From contig JAIVFJ010000157.1 of the NCBI GenBank assembly GCA_025765615.1, positions 1-64,000 on the forward strand: a DNA stretch of 64,000 nucleotides. Direction: 5' to 3'. A program made the position numbers and the translations under genes. Below are positions 12,522 to 21,944 of this stretch, one piece after another. Position 1 is the first letter of the stretch. Each line of letters starts with the position of its first letter. Below the pieces are notes generated by a model, which did no database searches, had not been told where the DNA came from, and saw only the letters and a list, made by a program, of their open reading frames with translations. Source of the DNA: Zopfochytrium polystomum. Taxonomy: Eukaryota > Chytridiomycota > Chytridiomycetes > Chytridiales > Chytridiaceae.

Positions 12522-13640
12522 CTCGGAGTTTGTCTCAACCGCTCAAGGGTTTGTTAAGCAAGTGCGGGGCCAATGGGAGGTAGTGATGTAATATAATGTA
12601 AAAGTAACGGGTGAAGGGGGGGAGTTTTGGTTTGGGGTTGGCCAGAAGTTTGGTCGAAGAGGGGATGATTTGATCGGTGGCCTGACCGACTGATTGATTG
12701 ATGGTTGATTGGCTGCCTGATTGATCGTGCTTGCTGAAACTTTGTGCGGAAAAAAAAAAAAAAAAAGGAAAGGGAAAACGAGAAAATGGAAAGAAAAGAA
12801 ACAAAGGGCCAGAGACACAGGGCAAAGCAAGTTGGCCGCAGCACACAGCACAGAGCGGCCCCCTTTTCGCGCGGACGCTCACACGCTGATTGGACAGAGG
12901 CCTCGTGGCCGAAAAACAGTATTAATAACAAGTTCTAAATACTTTTGCTCGCATATAATAAAATATCGAAACCAGCACACACACTTGTTTACATGGAAGC
13001 GGACGAGAAGCGTGCCTGTGCCGCACACGCCGGACTCCTGCCTCGGATAACTGACTGACCGACTGACTTGCTACCAGCTGATCGATCTTTGAGTGGGAGA
13101 GTTTTCTTGACGCGCAGTCGTTTGCTTGGTTGCGTGTGCGAAGTGAGCCACGCGTTGGCGAAAGAAGCAGCAGCGCTTGAAGTGTTTGAACCACTGCCAA
13201 CACTGAACCATGTGTCCGAAAAAGAGCAGCAGCAGCAGCAGCAGCCGATGGATCCTCCCACCAACCGCACGCGCTTTGTACGCTCATTGTGTCCACAACC
13301 AACCCTGCACCCGCTCGACAGCCCCAGCGCATCGAGGCACGTGGGAAACAAGTTTCGCAGTTTAGTTGGGGCCACAGAGCAGGCAGCTCTTCATGGGCAC
13401 TTAATGGTCAGTTCCGTCCAATTGCCGCTGTGACAAAGAATAACGATGCTGCAACTCCCCATCCTCCCCTGCCGTCACTTCAAAGCTAAGCAGGCAGTGG
13501 TTGGCTTTGCGATGCGGGTTTGCCGAGCGCAGCTCGCTTGGCAACTCAAATGATGGCACGACCGCCATTGGCAATGTCTAATGGTCGTCCCTGTAATTCT
13601 GTAGGGTGGGTTTGCTGAGGTGATACCTGGACGTAGTCTA
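12522..13640. other. Intergenic: 5' region of the kinase gene up to the transposon cluster
   Basis: No gene supported. There is an A-rich run at 12750-12766, pyrimidine/purine-biased sequence, and a short CAG run near 13226-13245 that gives poly-Gln or poly-Cys in shadow frames only. It probably contains the kinase promoter on the minus strand near 12522-12900. Confidence 0.55.
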
Positions 13641-13667
13641 TATTCTAAAAGCGCTCCCTGCTTTCAG

Positions 13668-14192
13668 ATCAAGGAGTCAGAGGAGGAGAAGCACGATCAG
13701 AGCGAGAGCAAAAAAGCTGCTGACCAGAAGAGGGAGGCAAAAGGCGCTGAGATCGTTGATGCTGCTGTCAATCGTCTGGTTAAACGCAGCTGAACGCCAT
13801 CTGGATCAACAACATCAAGTGTCTCAACCCATTCGGAGCGTAAGAACAAGAGCTCAGATCAGCCGTCCGAAGGGGACTCCGACAAAGGCCCTGGACCCTG
13901 AAGAAAGCATCTACGATAAAAGCAAACACAGCTCTCCCTCATGGAGGACTTTGTTGATGCACACACACGGAAGGCAGAAGAGGGACAGTTTCTGTGGGAG
14001 CGGTAACTTAAACTGAAGGAGAAAGAGCTTGCACTGAAGTAAAGAGAGATCAACCTTGCAGAGAAGCACCGAGAGCAGGCGTCGCAAAGGGAAACAGAGA
14101 GGTTTGAGCTTGAAAAACGAGAGAGGGAAGGGAATCAAAGGCTTCTTACTGCTTTGATCGAAAAAATCATTGCTCGCCCGGAACAAAAGTAG
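13668..14192 (+). pseudogene. Decayed coiled-coil ORF companion of a Harbinger-type transposon
   Basis: One continuous frame reads like a charged coiled-coil protein (KESEEEKHDQ, MEDFVDAHTRKAEEG, KLKEKELALK, REINLAEKHREQ, LLTALIEKIIARPEQK) and ends at TAG 14190-14192. It holds in-frame stops at TGA 13791, TGA 13899, TAA about 13917, TAA 14004 and TAA 14040, but no frame change. The sequence just before it, ending ctgctttcag at 13667, looks like an intron acceptor, so a missing upstream exon is likely. PIF/Harbinger elements normally carry a second DNA-binding protein gene beside the transposase. Assigning this ORF that role rests on its position next to the convergent transposase, and no Myb/SANT fold is visible. 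Confidence 0.5.
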
Positions 14193-14196
14193 AAGT

Positions 14197-15441
14197 CTAA
14201 AGTTCCTCTGCGTTGCCTGGTCGCGGAAACTTCTGTAAATACTCCCTCGGCGATGGTGTTTCAATGCCAATGTACGTAGCAGTCTGATTTCCGTTGTAGC
14301 ATGAGTGGAGGTTTGCAAGAATAGTCGCCACTGGACACATGACGCCCACTTGCTGTAGAAAAATCTTCTGATTCATGTGGTAATCCAAGAAGGCCCAGTG
14401 GCGAACAATGTTTCCAAAGCTCCACTCAACACAAACCCGCACTGCACTCATCCTTTTGTTGAACTCCGCCTGTTCCGCAGTGAAATTTGAGCCTTTAAAA
14501 GGTGAAACCAAATGAGGTAGAAAGCTGAATGCTGGATCCCTGTAGGTGAGAAAAAACGCGTTATCCCGCTCGAAGAACTCATTTAGATTGCTTTTCTTCA
14601 GCAAATAGTTATGATGTTGGCTTCCAGAAATAGGACCGTGAAGATGAATAACAATTCCATCAGGAGTTGTTACTGCTTGGTACTTGAGGGCGTGTTTGCG
14701 CTTGTGACCGCTATACACAACTTTCTGATTCCGACTCAGACAGCACACCCCACGAACAGTTCCATCAATAAATGCAACGCAGTGATCAAGAGGTGCACCA
14801 CGCACACAAATAGCAGCTGCAAATGACAAAAGCTTGGCATTGGTGAGTCAATGATGGTCCAGGACAAGCAGATGCTTGAAATGACAGAAAATTCCATTGA
14901 TCACGAAGTTGCTGATTTGAGAAAGAGCACCCTTTTTGCTCCCAAACATTCGTTCCATATCTGCGAGCCGGTTTGGATATGCTAGCCGTCGAAGCGCAAT
15001 GCAAAGGGCCTCCAATCCGGTGGCTGAGTATCGCCTTTCTGTCACAACTGGGTTCAGCAACTCAAGCAGTGAGACGAGTTCAACAAGCTCGTCCCTGGTG
15101 AAGCAAAATGACTCCTTCCACCGCGGGGAGTCTACTGGCTCTTCCAAGACATTGAAGCGTGGAAGCAATCAACTCTGTGTACGCATTGTTCTCAGTGCAA
15201 GAAAGATGAAGGCCTCGGTATCCTCATCTAACGAATTCTGACTCAAGCATCGCACCAAGTCAAATTTGAGGAATGCAGAACAAAAATCAAAACGTGAAAA
15301 ATAGGATTCGTCAGTGTCGTGACACTTCATCAGTGGATTCAAATTCCGCGTTTGCAGAAACTCTCTAATGTTTTGAACATTGCACTGGCAAGTGCTGTCA
15401 CACATGCATAAGACCATCATAAAATTTGAGAAATTCAGCAA
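14197..15441 (-). pseudogene. PIF/Harbinger-type DDE transposase, nonsense-mutated
   Basis: Minus frame of 415 codons broken only by two TGA stops (15171-15169 and 14850-14848), with no shift of frame. The C-terminal part has the DDE_Tnp_4 layout: FIDGT with the first Asp, YSGHKRKHALK, TPDGIV, then GSQHHNYLL where the family normally has HD, then EWSFG with the catalytic Glu. The N-terminal part has the helical DELVELVSLLELL and ERMFGSKKGALSQI region of these transposases. The HHN in place of HD suggests that the second acidic residue is lost or displaced. It converges on the companion ORF at 13668-14192 with 4 bases between, which is odd for Harbinger elements and may reflect a compact ancestral arrangement. 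I could not identify terminal inverted repeats. Confidence 0.8.
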
Positions 15442-15573
15442 ATGTTGCCGTGCAATAGACTAAACTGCTCACAAAATTTCATTCTTCCAGCTTTTGAATT
15501 GCGCAAGAAAGAGGCAAAGGAAGTGTGCTGCACCATTGGCCCAATCTTGTGGGTGTCCAATGAAATTTTTTAT

Positions 15574-16213
15574 TCAGTATGTAGTGTCCCCCCCAATCAC
15601 AGTGGCAATCCTTCCAGGCATACTTTCAATCAAGTTCTGGCAAACTTCAGGGGAATTTGCCTCCGCTGGCAGTGGATTCGCTCTCAGAGCTCTGCATTGG
15701 ATCTTGGATGTCTTTCATAGGAATTCAGCTGAGTTTTCAAATCTCTCCACAGATGCTCGATAGGATTCAGGTCTGGAGATTGAGCTGGCCACTCAACACA
15801 ATGAAATCGTTCTCTTCCAGCCATCCCTTGGTGTATTTTGATGTGTGCTTGGGGTTGCTGTCTTGCTGAAAGGTGATTCCTGCAGGGTAAATTCCCATTT
15901 CATCGAGACTGGGGATAAGACTATTTTCCAGACTTGTCACATATTGTTCTGAGACTTATTCCTTCTACTAATGCCGATTGCAGCACTCCAGTCCAGGTCC
16001 TAGCACCCCAAACCATCTGGGTAACTGCAGCCAAACTTCTTGGTGTTGTATGTGTCGCTCTTGCAGTGGTTTTCCTGGGATTCTCCAAGTATAAGCCATG
16101 TTGATTTTAGTCTCGTCAGACCAGATGACACACTTAAAATCCTCAACTGTCCAGTTTTCAAATTTTTGAGTGAAGTCCAAGTGATGTGAGACTACACTGA
16201 GGTCTCAGTGATA
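15574..16213 (-). pseudogene. Tc1-like transposase fragment, frameshifted and 5'-truncated
   Basis: Minus strand. Upstream to downstream one reads ENWTVEDFKCVIWSDETK (first catalytic Asp region), EVWLQLPRWFGVLG, then after a frame change ITFQQDSNPKHTSK (second Asp region), then another change into EWPAQSPDLNPIEHLWRDLK (Glu region), and a tail ending in GGDTTY before TGA at 15576-15574. That order is the classical Tc1/mariner transposase. The N-terminal helix-turn-helix half is missing. A TGA also interrupts the sequence after NAEL, where Trp is expected. This element differs from the neighbouring plus-strand Tc1 copy, so it is a separate insertion. Confidence 0.8.
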
Positions 16214-16520
16214 AAGTCTAGGGATTTTATTTGCAAAAACAAGCGTGCCTGTCATAAAACTGCAAGGATCAGGACCACTATTATTATTCATGGTTCTTTA
16301 GTTTCCAAGGCGTTATCAAAGTGTATTTGCAGCTAACCTGTCTTTATTATTGGGCCCGCTTTTACTACTTTTGTCTTAACAGTTTCCATTGCGCCAGGGT
16401 TTTCTCAACACATTTTCTTTTTCGGTGACTAACGGAGACTGTCTGACTGCCTAGGGATGGGGTGCCTGACAGGCTGTACCCCAAGCCTGCCTAATTTATT
16501 ATTTATTTTCAGCACTTGTA

Positions 16521-17827
16521 CAGGGGGAGGACAAAAGTTTCCAGGCACCGCTGTGCCACCCGCCACTGCCAGCTCGTCGATCTGCACTGCCCCATTGACA
16601 ATCTCACCAAACTCGGAGCAATCGCCTCGGCATTTGACATGGGGACAGCAAAGAGAGTGAAGAATGATCATGGTGTGTGCAAGACGCTGATTGCGATGCA
16701 CAACAACGGGAAGAGCACCTGTGAGATCGCCAATGACACAACTGTACCGAAGTCAACGGTCCAGGATATAATTGCGCGCTATGAGAACACTGGCAGTCTC
16801 ACTCACCTGCCCCGTTCCAGACGGCCTCGCAAGCTCTCAGAGAACAATCGCTGTTATTTGGTTCGAGCTACAAAGGAATCTGCATCAAACAGAAGGCAAA
16901 CACTTGGCGACCTTACAAAATCAGTTGAATTTCGCTTGTGACGATCCTGTTTCAACGAGGACTGTTCGACGTGTACTTCACGAGGAGGGGATTTTCAACC
17001 GTCTTGCAGCCAAAAAGCCCTATCTAAAGCCAGAGTATCGACGTAAACAGCTTGAATTTGCAAAGGAGCATGTCAGGTGGTCCGTTGAAGAGTGGGAGAA
17101 GGTAATTTGGAGTGATGAGGCCAGCTTTGAGACTGGAGCGCAGGGGCAGGTCTGTGTTTGGCGCTGTGCTGGTGAAAAGCTCAAACCAGAATGTCTTCAA
17201 GCAACAGTGAAGAGTGGCCGCCAGTCGTTCTCAATTTGGGCTTGTTTCCGCAGTTCGATTGCGGGAAGCAATGCATTCATTGACGGGCAACTGAACAGCT
17301 TGCAGTATATTGACATTTTGGATGGTCAACTTCAAGTCTTTATTGAATATTTGGATGAACAGAATGCCGACGAGGAGTTTCTTGAGAACAGCCTGATCTA
17401 TCAGCATGACAATGCACCAGCTCACACAGCCCTGAAAGTTAAAGCTTGGTTCAAAGAAAAGGGCTTGCCTATCATGAACTGGCCCGCTCAAAGCCCGGAT
17501 TTGAACCCCATGGAGAATCTCTGGGCTCGACTTAAAGATCTAGTATCAGAAGACCAACTGCTTGGCCTCAAGGTGTTGAAAAAGTCAGTTCGAAAAGCTT
17601 GGCAGGAAATTGAACCCCAGTTCCTCCAATCATTAGTGAAGAGTATGCCTGCAAGGATGCAAGCTACTATTGAGAGCGATGGAGGGCCAACAGACTATTG
17701 ACCAGACTTTCGAACCATCACGTTCTTTTTGCTTGAAATACAATTAAGTTTTGTGGAATTGGATGGCTCATGTTGAGCGAAATTTTGGTGGCACAGCAAG
17801 TGCCCAGAAACGTTTGTCCCCCCCCTG
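16521..17827 (+). mobile_element. Tc1-like DNA transposon with terminal inverted repeats
   Basis: The left end (from 16521, cagggggaggacaaaag) and the reverse complement of the right end (down from 17827, caggggggggacaaacg) match over about 40 bases, both running into a gctgtgccacc block. A TA dinucleotide flanks each side (16519-16520 and 17828-17829), the expected Tc1/mariner target duplication. The 1307-base length and a single transposase reading frame inside agree with the family. The inverted repeats differ at several positions, so the insertion is not very recent. Confidence 0.9.
16639..17701 (+). pseudogene. Tc1-like transposase, DD34E, one frameshift
   Basis: Starts at ATG 16639 (MGTAKRVKN...), inside the inverted-repeat element. 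The N-terminal paired-type helix-turn-helix is readable (STCEIANDTTVPKSTVQDI) followed by the SRRPRKLS linker. At about 16915 the frame changes: one surplus base near acaaaatcag must be skipped to continue into QLNFACDD and STRTVRRVLHEEG. The catalytic domain is complete: VIWSDEASF (Asp), QHDNAPAHT (Asp) and NPMENLW (Glu), with exactly 34 residues between the second Asp and the Glu. It ends GGPTDY-stop at 17701. With only one lesion this is the least damaged transposon in the window, and the lesion could be a sequencing error. Confidence 0.88.
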
Positions 17828-18110
17828 TACATCCACGCATAGGGTTGGGGGGGACTTAGAGCATTTGTGGTGGATGCTCCAAGTCAGGGGGGTTGACTTG
17901 CCAATTTTCTCTCTCTCTGTTTCTGGGCCATTTCTCTTTTTCCTTTTTTCTTCAATCTGATTTCTGTCCTTTGGCACCAATACAGAGTCCCTTCAAATCC
18001 ATCTGGCTCACGGGGGTGAGGGTAGTGAGAGATGGTACACACCTGGGTGTGTACATGGTCCCTTAGTGGGGCTCCTCTTAAGGGGCTGTGGGTGGGGAAT
18101 GCAGCTGGCC

Positions 18111-19601
18111 TCACCAGCGACTGTGTGACATTGCCAGCTCCGTGTTGTTGTGAGGATCCTCCGTGCTTGCCTGCCGCAACGACAGTGGTGGTGGTGGTGG
18201 CGACGACGACGACGACAGCGTCGTCCTCCCCAACCTTCCTGTCCCTGCGAGGGTGTTGGTGGCTGCGCTCTGTGCGGCCCCCGACACCTGAGAGTTTGAT
18301 CTACTAGTGCCTGCCTCAGTCCTATTGCTGTGAGAGTGAGATGTGTGAGTACGAGTGCGAAAGATCTTGAAAGGTCCCAACTTGAGGTTGCCTAGCTTGG
18401 GACTTGGTCTTTTGGTCTGCAAGTTCTTCCTCATGCCTGGCCAGTAAAAGTCTCTGGAAACAAGCTCATATGTCTTGTGCTCTCGTGGGTGTCCAGCTGT
18501 TGCTGCATCATGTCTTGTCTTGAGTATCTCAAGTTTTTCCTCTTCTTGGCTGATTTGAATCTTGTGAGGCTTGGCGTCCTTGGAAATAGCATGGGCCCAC
18601 ACACTGTCAGGAAACAGTGAAAGGTGTGTCTTGGATTGTGGGGTGAAACCATCTCCCCCTTCAGGTGCAAGGTCTGTCCTTCTGTGCTCATCAGCAGTGG
18701 GGCTTGAATTGTTGACTGGGAACTGTGATTCTTGAATCTTTGACTGAGGGTTCTGTTCTTGGCAAAGACTGTGAGCTGTGGAGCTTGAATCTTGAATTTG
18801 GACTGTGAACTGTGGTACTTGAATCTTTGACTGTGGGTTCTGTGAACTACAGACTTGGCCATGACTGTGAGCTCTATGAGCTGTACTGGAATCTTGACTA
18901 TGAACTGTGAACTGTGAAACTTGAATCTTGGCTGGGATCTGTGAGCTGCAGGCTGATACTCGAGCTGTCATTTGTGGTTGACCTTGGATACTAGGCTGAG
19001 AACCTTGAATCAGGGACTTGAGAGCATGAGACTTGGAGGCTTGACTTGAGTTTTGGGTGACTGTTCCAATTGGTGGAGGTTGGACTTGACCAGTGACCCA
19101 ATCAATGGCAGGATTCTGGGCTTGCAGCGATGGTAATCCCAGGATGACAGAGAATGTGGGTGAGCCAAGATCCAATACTTCCAGGTTGACCATGGATGGT
19201 GGAAAGCCTTGGATGTGGAGGTTTTGCTTGGTTTCATGGCTGATTTCCTTGAACAGAGCGTGATTGGCAAAGTGGACCTTGAGGGGTGTGGATTTCTTGA
19301 TGGTGGGAATGGCACAAGACTTGACAAGGGTGGCATCAATGATGTTGCAGGATGATCCAGAGTCGACAAGGGCCTTGGTTGTGATGGTTGACTTGGGTGA
19401 GAGTTGAATCTTGACATCCATGGTGAGTTGGTGGGGCTTGGAATCTGAGGTGTTTGTGGTGCTGGTGGTGGTGATGTAACAGGGGCAGCTTGGAGGAGGG
19501 TCCTGGGAATTGCCCCTCAGTGAGCCTGGACCTGGGAGTTTGGGTGCTTCTTCCTTGGGCAGTCCTTGACAGCGTGTTCCTTGGAGCCACAGTAGAAACA
19601 C
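18111..19601 (-). pseudogene. Pol remnant: protease plus truncated integrase
   Basis: Open for 496 codons but internally deleted relative to a Ty3 polyprotein. The aspartic protease active site ALVDSGSSC lies near 19364, followed by a typical VILGLP motif. Then comes a Gln/Ser-rich stretch with a repeated peptide (NPQSKIQVPQFTVQ and variants, about 18700-18950), not reverse transcriptase. Next is the first half of the integrase H2C2 zinc-binding domain (RHDAATAGHPREHKTYE, FYWPGMRKNL, about 18540-18420), lacking its Cys pair. After a deletion of the integrase core comes the end of the integrase (KLGNLKLGPFKI). No YxDD or RNase H motif is present. Confidence 0.8.
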
Positions 19602-20440
19602 AGTCCCTGCTGGGCCATCCTTGTTTTCTCCTCTTGGCTCAGAGGACCCTTAGGAAGTGTCTCAACTGCATCCATTTGCATGGGTTCAGGAACTGTAAGA
19701 GCTTGAGGGACTGGGGTAGGTCTTGATGTAGTTCCTACTTGTCTTTGCTTCAGCCTCTTGGAGTAGAGTCTGTTGTCAATCTTGATGGCAAGGAGAATGT
19801 ACTCTTCCAAGGTCTCAGGGATGTGCAGAGACTGGGAGAGCATGTCTTGGATGGACTCATGGAGACCATCATGGCACAGCTCCATCAGAGCTGCATCATT
19901 GTATCCAGAGTCTCTGGCTAGTTGCTTGAATTGGTTGATGTAGGCCACACAAGATTGCTTTCCTTGCTTGATATGCTTGAGCTTGGATCTTGCTATCCAA
20001 GATGCGTAGGGGTCACCAAAGGTAGCTTCCAGCCCCTCCCAGAGCTCTTGCAGGGTGGTGGGTGTGCTTGGGAGAGATCTGTACCATGATTGAGCTTGAC
20101 CAGACAGGAGGGTGCTTGTGAAAAGAACCTTGACTTGCTCACTGGGAAATCTTGAAGGTTGGAGAAGGATGACATTCTCCACAGTGGCCATAAAGTTCCT
20201 AAGGTCTTTGGCCAGCCCAGTGAACTTGTCAGGGCTGGGAACCTTGGGCTCTCTTGCTTGGTTGGCTTGGGGCAGGGGAAGAGCTTGATGTTCTTGTTGG
20301 TGAAGTTGTTGTTGAAGCTGGTGCTGCTCGTGGGGGACTTGTTCTTGAAGTTGGTGTGTCTGTCTTGAAAGGGCTTGTAATTGGTCCATCAAGGCTTGGA
20401 AGGCAGTTGCATCAGGGAAGGTGTTGTTTGGGTCAGACAT
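19517..20440 (-). CDS. Gag protein of the Ty3/gypsy-type element
   Basis: 307 codons, uninterrupted, from ATG at 20440. Visible features: a Gln-rich coiled-coil N-terminus (residues 15-60); a retrotransposon capsid core with SWYRSL, LWEGLEATFGDP and YINQFKQLARDSGYND (about 110-200); and a CCHC zinc knuckle CFYCGSKEHAVKDC near residues 282-295. This is the structural protein that packages element RNA. The frame is intact although the downstream polymerase genes are lost, so the copy could still be expressed or act as a non-autonomous element. A -1 frameshift near the zinc knuckle would be needed to enter the pol frame. Confidence 0.88.
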   Translation of the reverse strand: MSDPNNTFPDATAFQALMDQLQALSRQTHQLQEQVPHEQHQLQQQLHQQEHQALPLPQANQAREPKVPSPDKFTGLAKDLRNFMATVENVILLQPSRFPSEQVKVLFTSTLLSGQAQSWYRSLPSTPTTLQELWEGLEATFGDPYASWIARSKLKHIKQGKQSCVAYINQFKQLARDSGYNDAALMELCHDGLHESIQDMLSQSLHIPETLEEYILLAIKIDNRLYSKRLKQRQVGTTSRPTPVPQALTVPEPMQMDAVETLPKGPLSQEEKTRMAQQGLCFYCGSKEHAVKDCPRKKHPNSQVQAH

Positions 20441-20590
20441 GATGGCAGAGAGTAGTAGGAGAGGGTGAAGTGAATTATGATGTCAGGAACAGGGCAGGAC
20501 AGGACAAGGCAGACAAGGAACTGAGAGGAGTGATGATTGTATTGGAAACAATAATTCACTTGAGGGGTGGGACAGATCCCCCATCCCCCT

Positions 20591-20759
20591 TTTATACCTT
20601 TTGAGAGTCTTCCTTGTCAAGACTCAAAGAAAGTTCCAGAAAGAGCAATTAGTAATACAATGATACCAATGATACCAATGACAACAAGACAAGTCAGGAA
20701 AACAAAGAAGGTTCCAGAAGGTTCCACAAGGTTCCATGAAGGAATGTTCTAGAAGGTTC
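20591..20759 (-). promoter_or_regulatory. TATA box plus three heat-shock-element blocks upstream of gag
   Basis: Read on minus towards gag, the order is: HSE block 20742-20759 (GAAnnTTCnnGAAnnTTC), HSE block 20707-20734 (GAAnnTTCnnGAAnnTTC, then a degenerate CAA unit and a further TTC), HSE block 20629-20641 (GAAnnTTCnnGAA), and TATAAA at 20596-20591. The gag ATG follows at 20440. Contiguous inverted nGAAn units at 5-base spacing are the established binding site of trimeric heat-shock factor Hsf1. The nearest block lies about 33 bases upstream of the TATA box. The motifs are read directly; heat induction is inference. Confidence 0.75.
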
Positions 20760-20985
20760 CAGAGGTTTCCAGAGGGTGATTCATAACAAGGGCCCAGATC
20801 CCAGGGTCAAAGGAGTGAGTATAGTCTCACAGTGAGCTTTCTTCTGTCTGGGAGATAAGGCTTGTTTGGTGGAACTGACTGGTTTGCAGCAAGAGGCACA
20901 AGATGACTGTCAGTTATCGTTCTCACGATGCCCATGGGAGAGCAAGCCACCACCAATGCAGACCTGGGTGCTGGCTTGTGCTGTT

Positions 20986-21944
20986 GACAAAAAATACTCG
21001 AAGTATTAAGTGGAACGGAAACCTGGTGTTAACAGTTTTCCTCCTCCTCAGCTCAAGCAGATAATATAGGAGAGGTTTTTACCCTGTGCTGGTCATGCTT
21101 GCCTAGCAACTATTACAGTGTGCATATCATCATTATGTATCAATTATTCATAACAAAGTTTTTTTCTCTTTCTCTCCAAGTTGGGGAAAGGATAACCCAC
21201 AAACACACATCTCCACTTCATTCACTCCTTCCACTCACTCACTCAGAGTAGACTGTTTACAATCGCAGTCGAAAATCGCGGCTGGAGGCTGCAATTGCTG
21301 CGAAGTGGTGATAGTGGAGGTGAGATCACAGCCGAAATCGCGGCCAAAGGCAGCGATTGCGGCAAGTAGTGAAGTTTGCAAATCTCACAGGCATATCTTT
21401 ATTATTGCAGCTGTACTTGCATTTGCCAGCCCAACCTTGAAAACATTGGACGAATTTTGTGAGCCACTGTGGAAGCAAGTTACGCAGAGCCACACTGTAC
21501 TCACTCCTTGTCTCTCCGTTGTGGTGGCTTCCTTGTTGCGTCCTGCTTGGACGTTCTGTATTCATCGATGTCGACAACTTTGAGAACAAGTGGGTGCTTT
21601 TCGGCTGCCTGTCAAAATCTCAAGTTGGGAGCACGGTGACCATGAAGGTGGGAAGAAGTGGCATGATTGGAAGAGAATTTGGTCCCCACTTCCAATCACC
21701 ACCACAGTATTCTCCTATGGTGGAGGGTTTTAGTGTGTCCCTGTAGTTCGCGTTGGGATGCTTGTTGTAAGAGAGAAAGAAAGAGAGAGAGGAGAGAGAG
21801 AGAGAGAGAGAGACAGAGAGTGGGAGTGGACGCGGCACACACAGAGGCAAGCGACAGAGACCCGCCAGTTGGAGATCCCGCGCCACCAAATTTGGTCTAT
21901 TTCGGACTTGAGAAACAAAAGAAAACATTGACAAAAGAGAAAAA
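20986..21944. other. Intergenic between the retroelement and the exchanger gene
   Basis: No gene supported. Contents: AT-rich sequence; two similar short stretches around 21265-21300 and 21325-21360 (tcgcggctggaggc, tcgcggccaaaggc) that look like a degenerate local duplication; a GA-rich microsatellite at 21770-21820; and the presumed promoter of the exchanger gene. An open minus frame at 21326-21589 has no recognisable motif. Confidence 0.5.
21770..21820. repeat. GA-rich microsatellite upstream of the exchanger gene
   Basis: An imperfect GA dinucleotide run about 125 bases upstream of the exchanger start codon, within its presumed promoter or 5' leader. Confidence 0.85.

Larger units (their letters stand above)
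18111..20985 (-). mobile_element. Ty3/gypsy-type retroelement lacking reverse transcriptase
   Basis: On minus, from right to left: a putative 5' LTR/promoter region (about 20985-20480), gag (20440-19517), and a pol frame (19601-18111) that goes from aspartic protease straight to an integrase zinc-binding remnant, with no reverse transcriptase or RNase H motifs between. Gag and pol overlap by 85 bases with pol in the -1 frame. The right boundary at 20985 rests only on a TGTCAACAGC start typical of an LTR; I could not find a matching copy on the left side. The element is therefore internally deleted and its 3' end is uncertain. Confidence 0.75.

Noticed and set aside
12543..12931. Overlapping minus ORFs rich in Phe/Leu/Ser upstream of the kinase gene
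   Set aside because: Phe runs come from A-rich DNA read on the opposite strand, and there is no conserved motif.
15585..17850. C-rich and G-rich matches (gtcccccccaa near 15586 and its complement near 17845) as ends of one larger nested transposon
   Set aside because: Similarity is limited to the homopolymer run and disappears on either side.
17850..18110. Possible 3' LTR of the Ty3 element
   Set aside because: No match by eye to the 20480-20985 region, and no TG...CA pair with a target duplication. Only a local palindrome around gtacacacctgggtgtgtac was seen.
21326..21589. Minus ORF of 87 codons next to the retroelement
   Set aside because: No domain motif and composition like the surrounding non-coding sequence; it could be a transposon scrap but nothing supports it.
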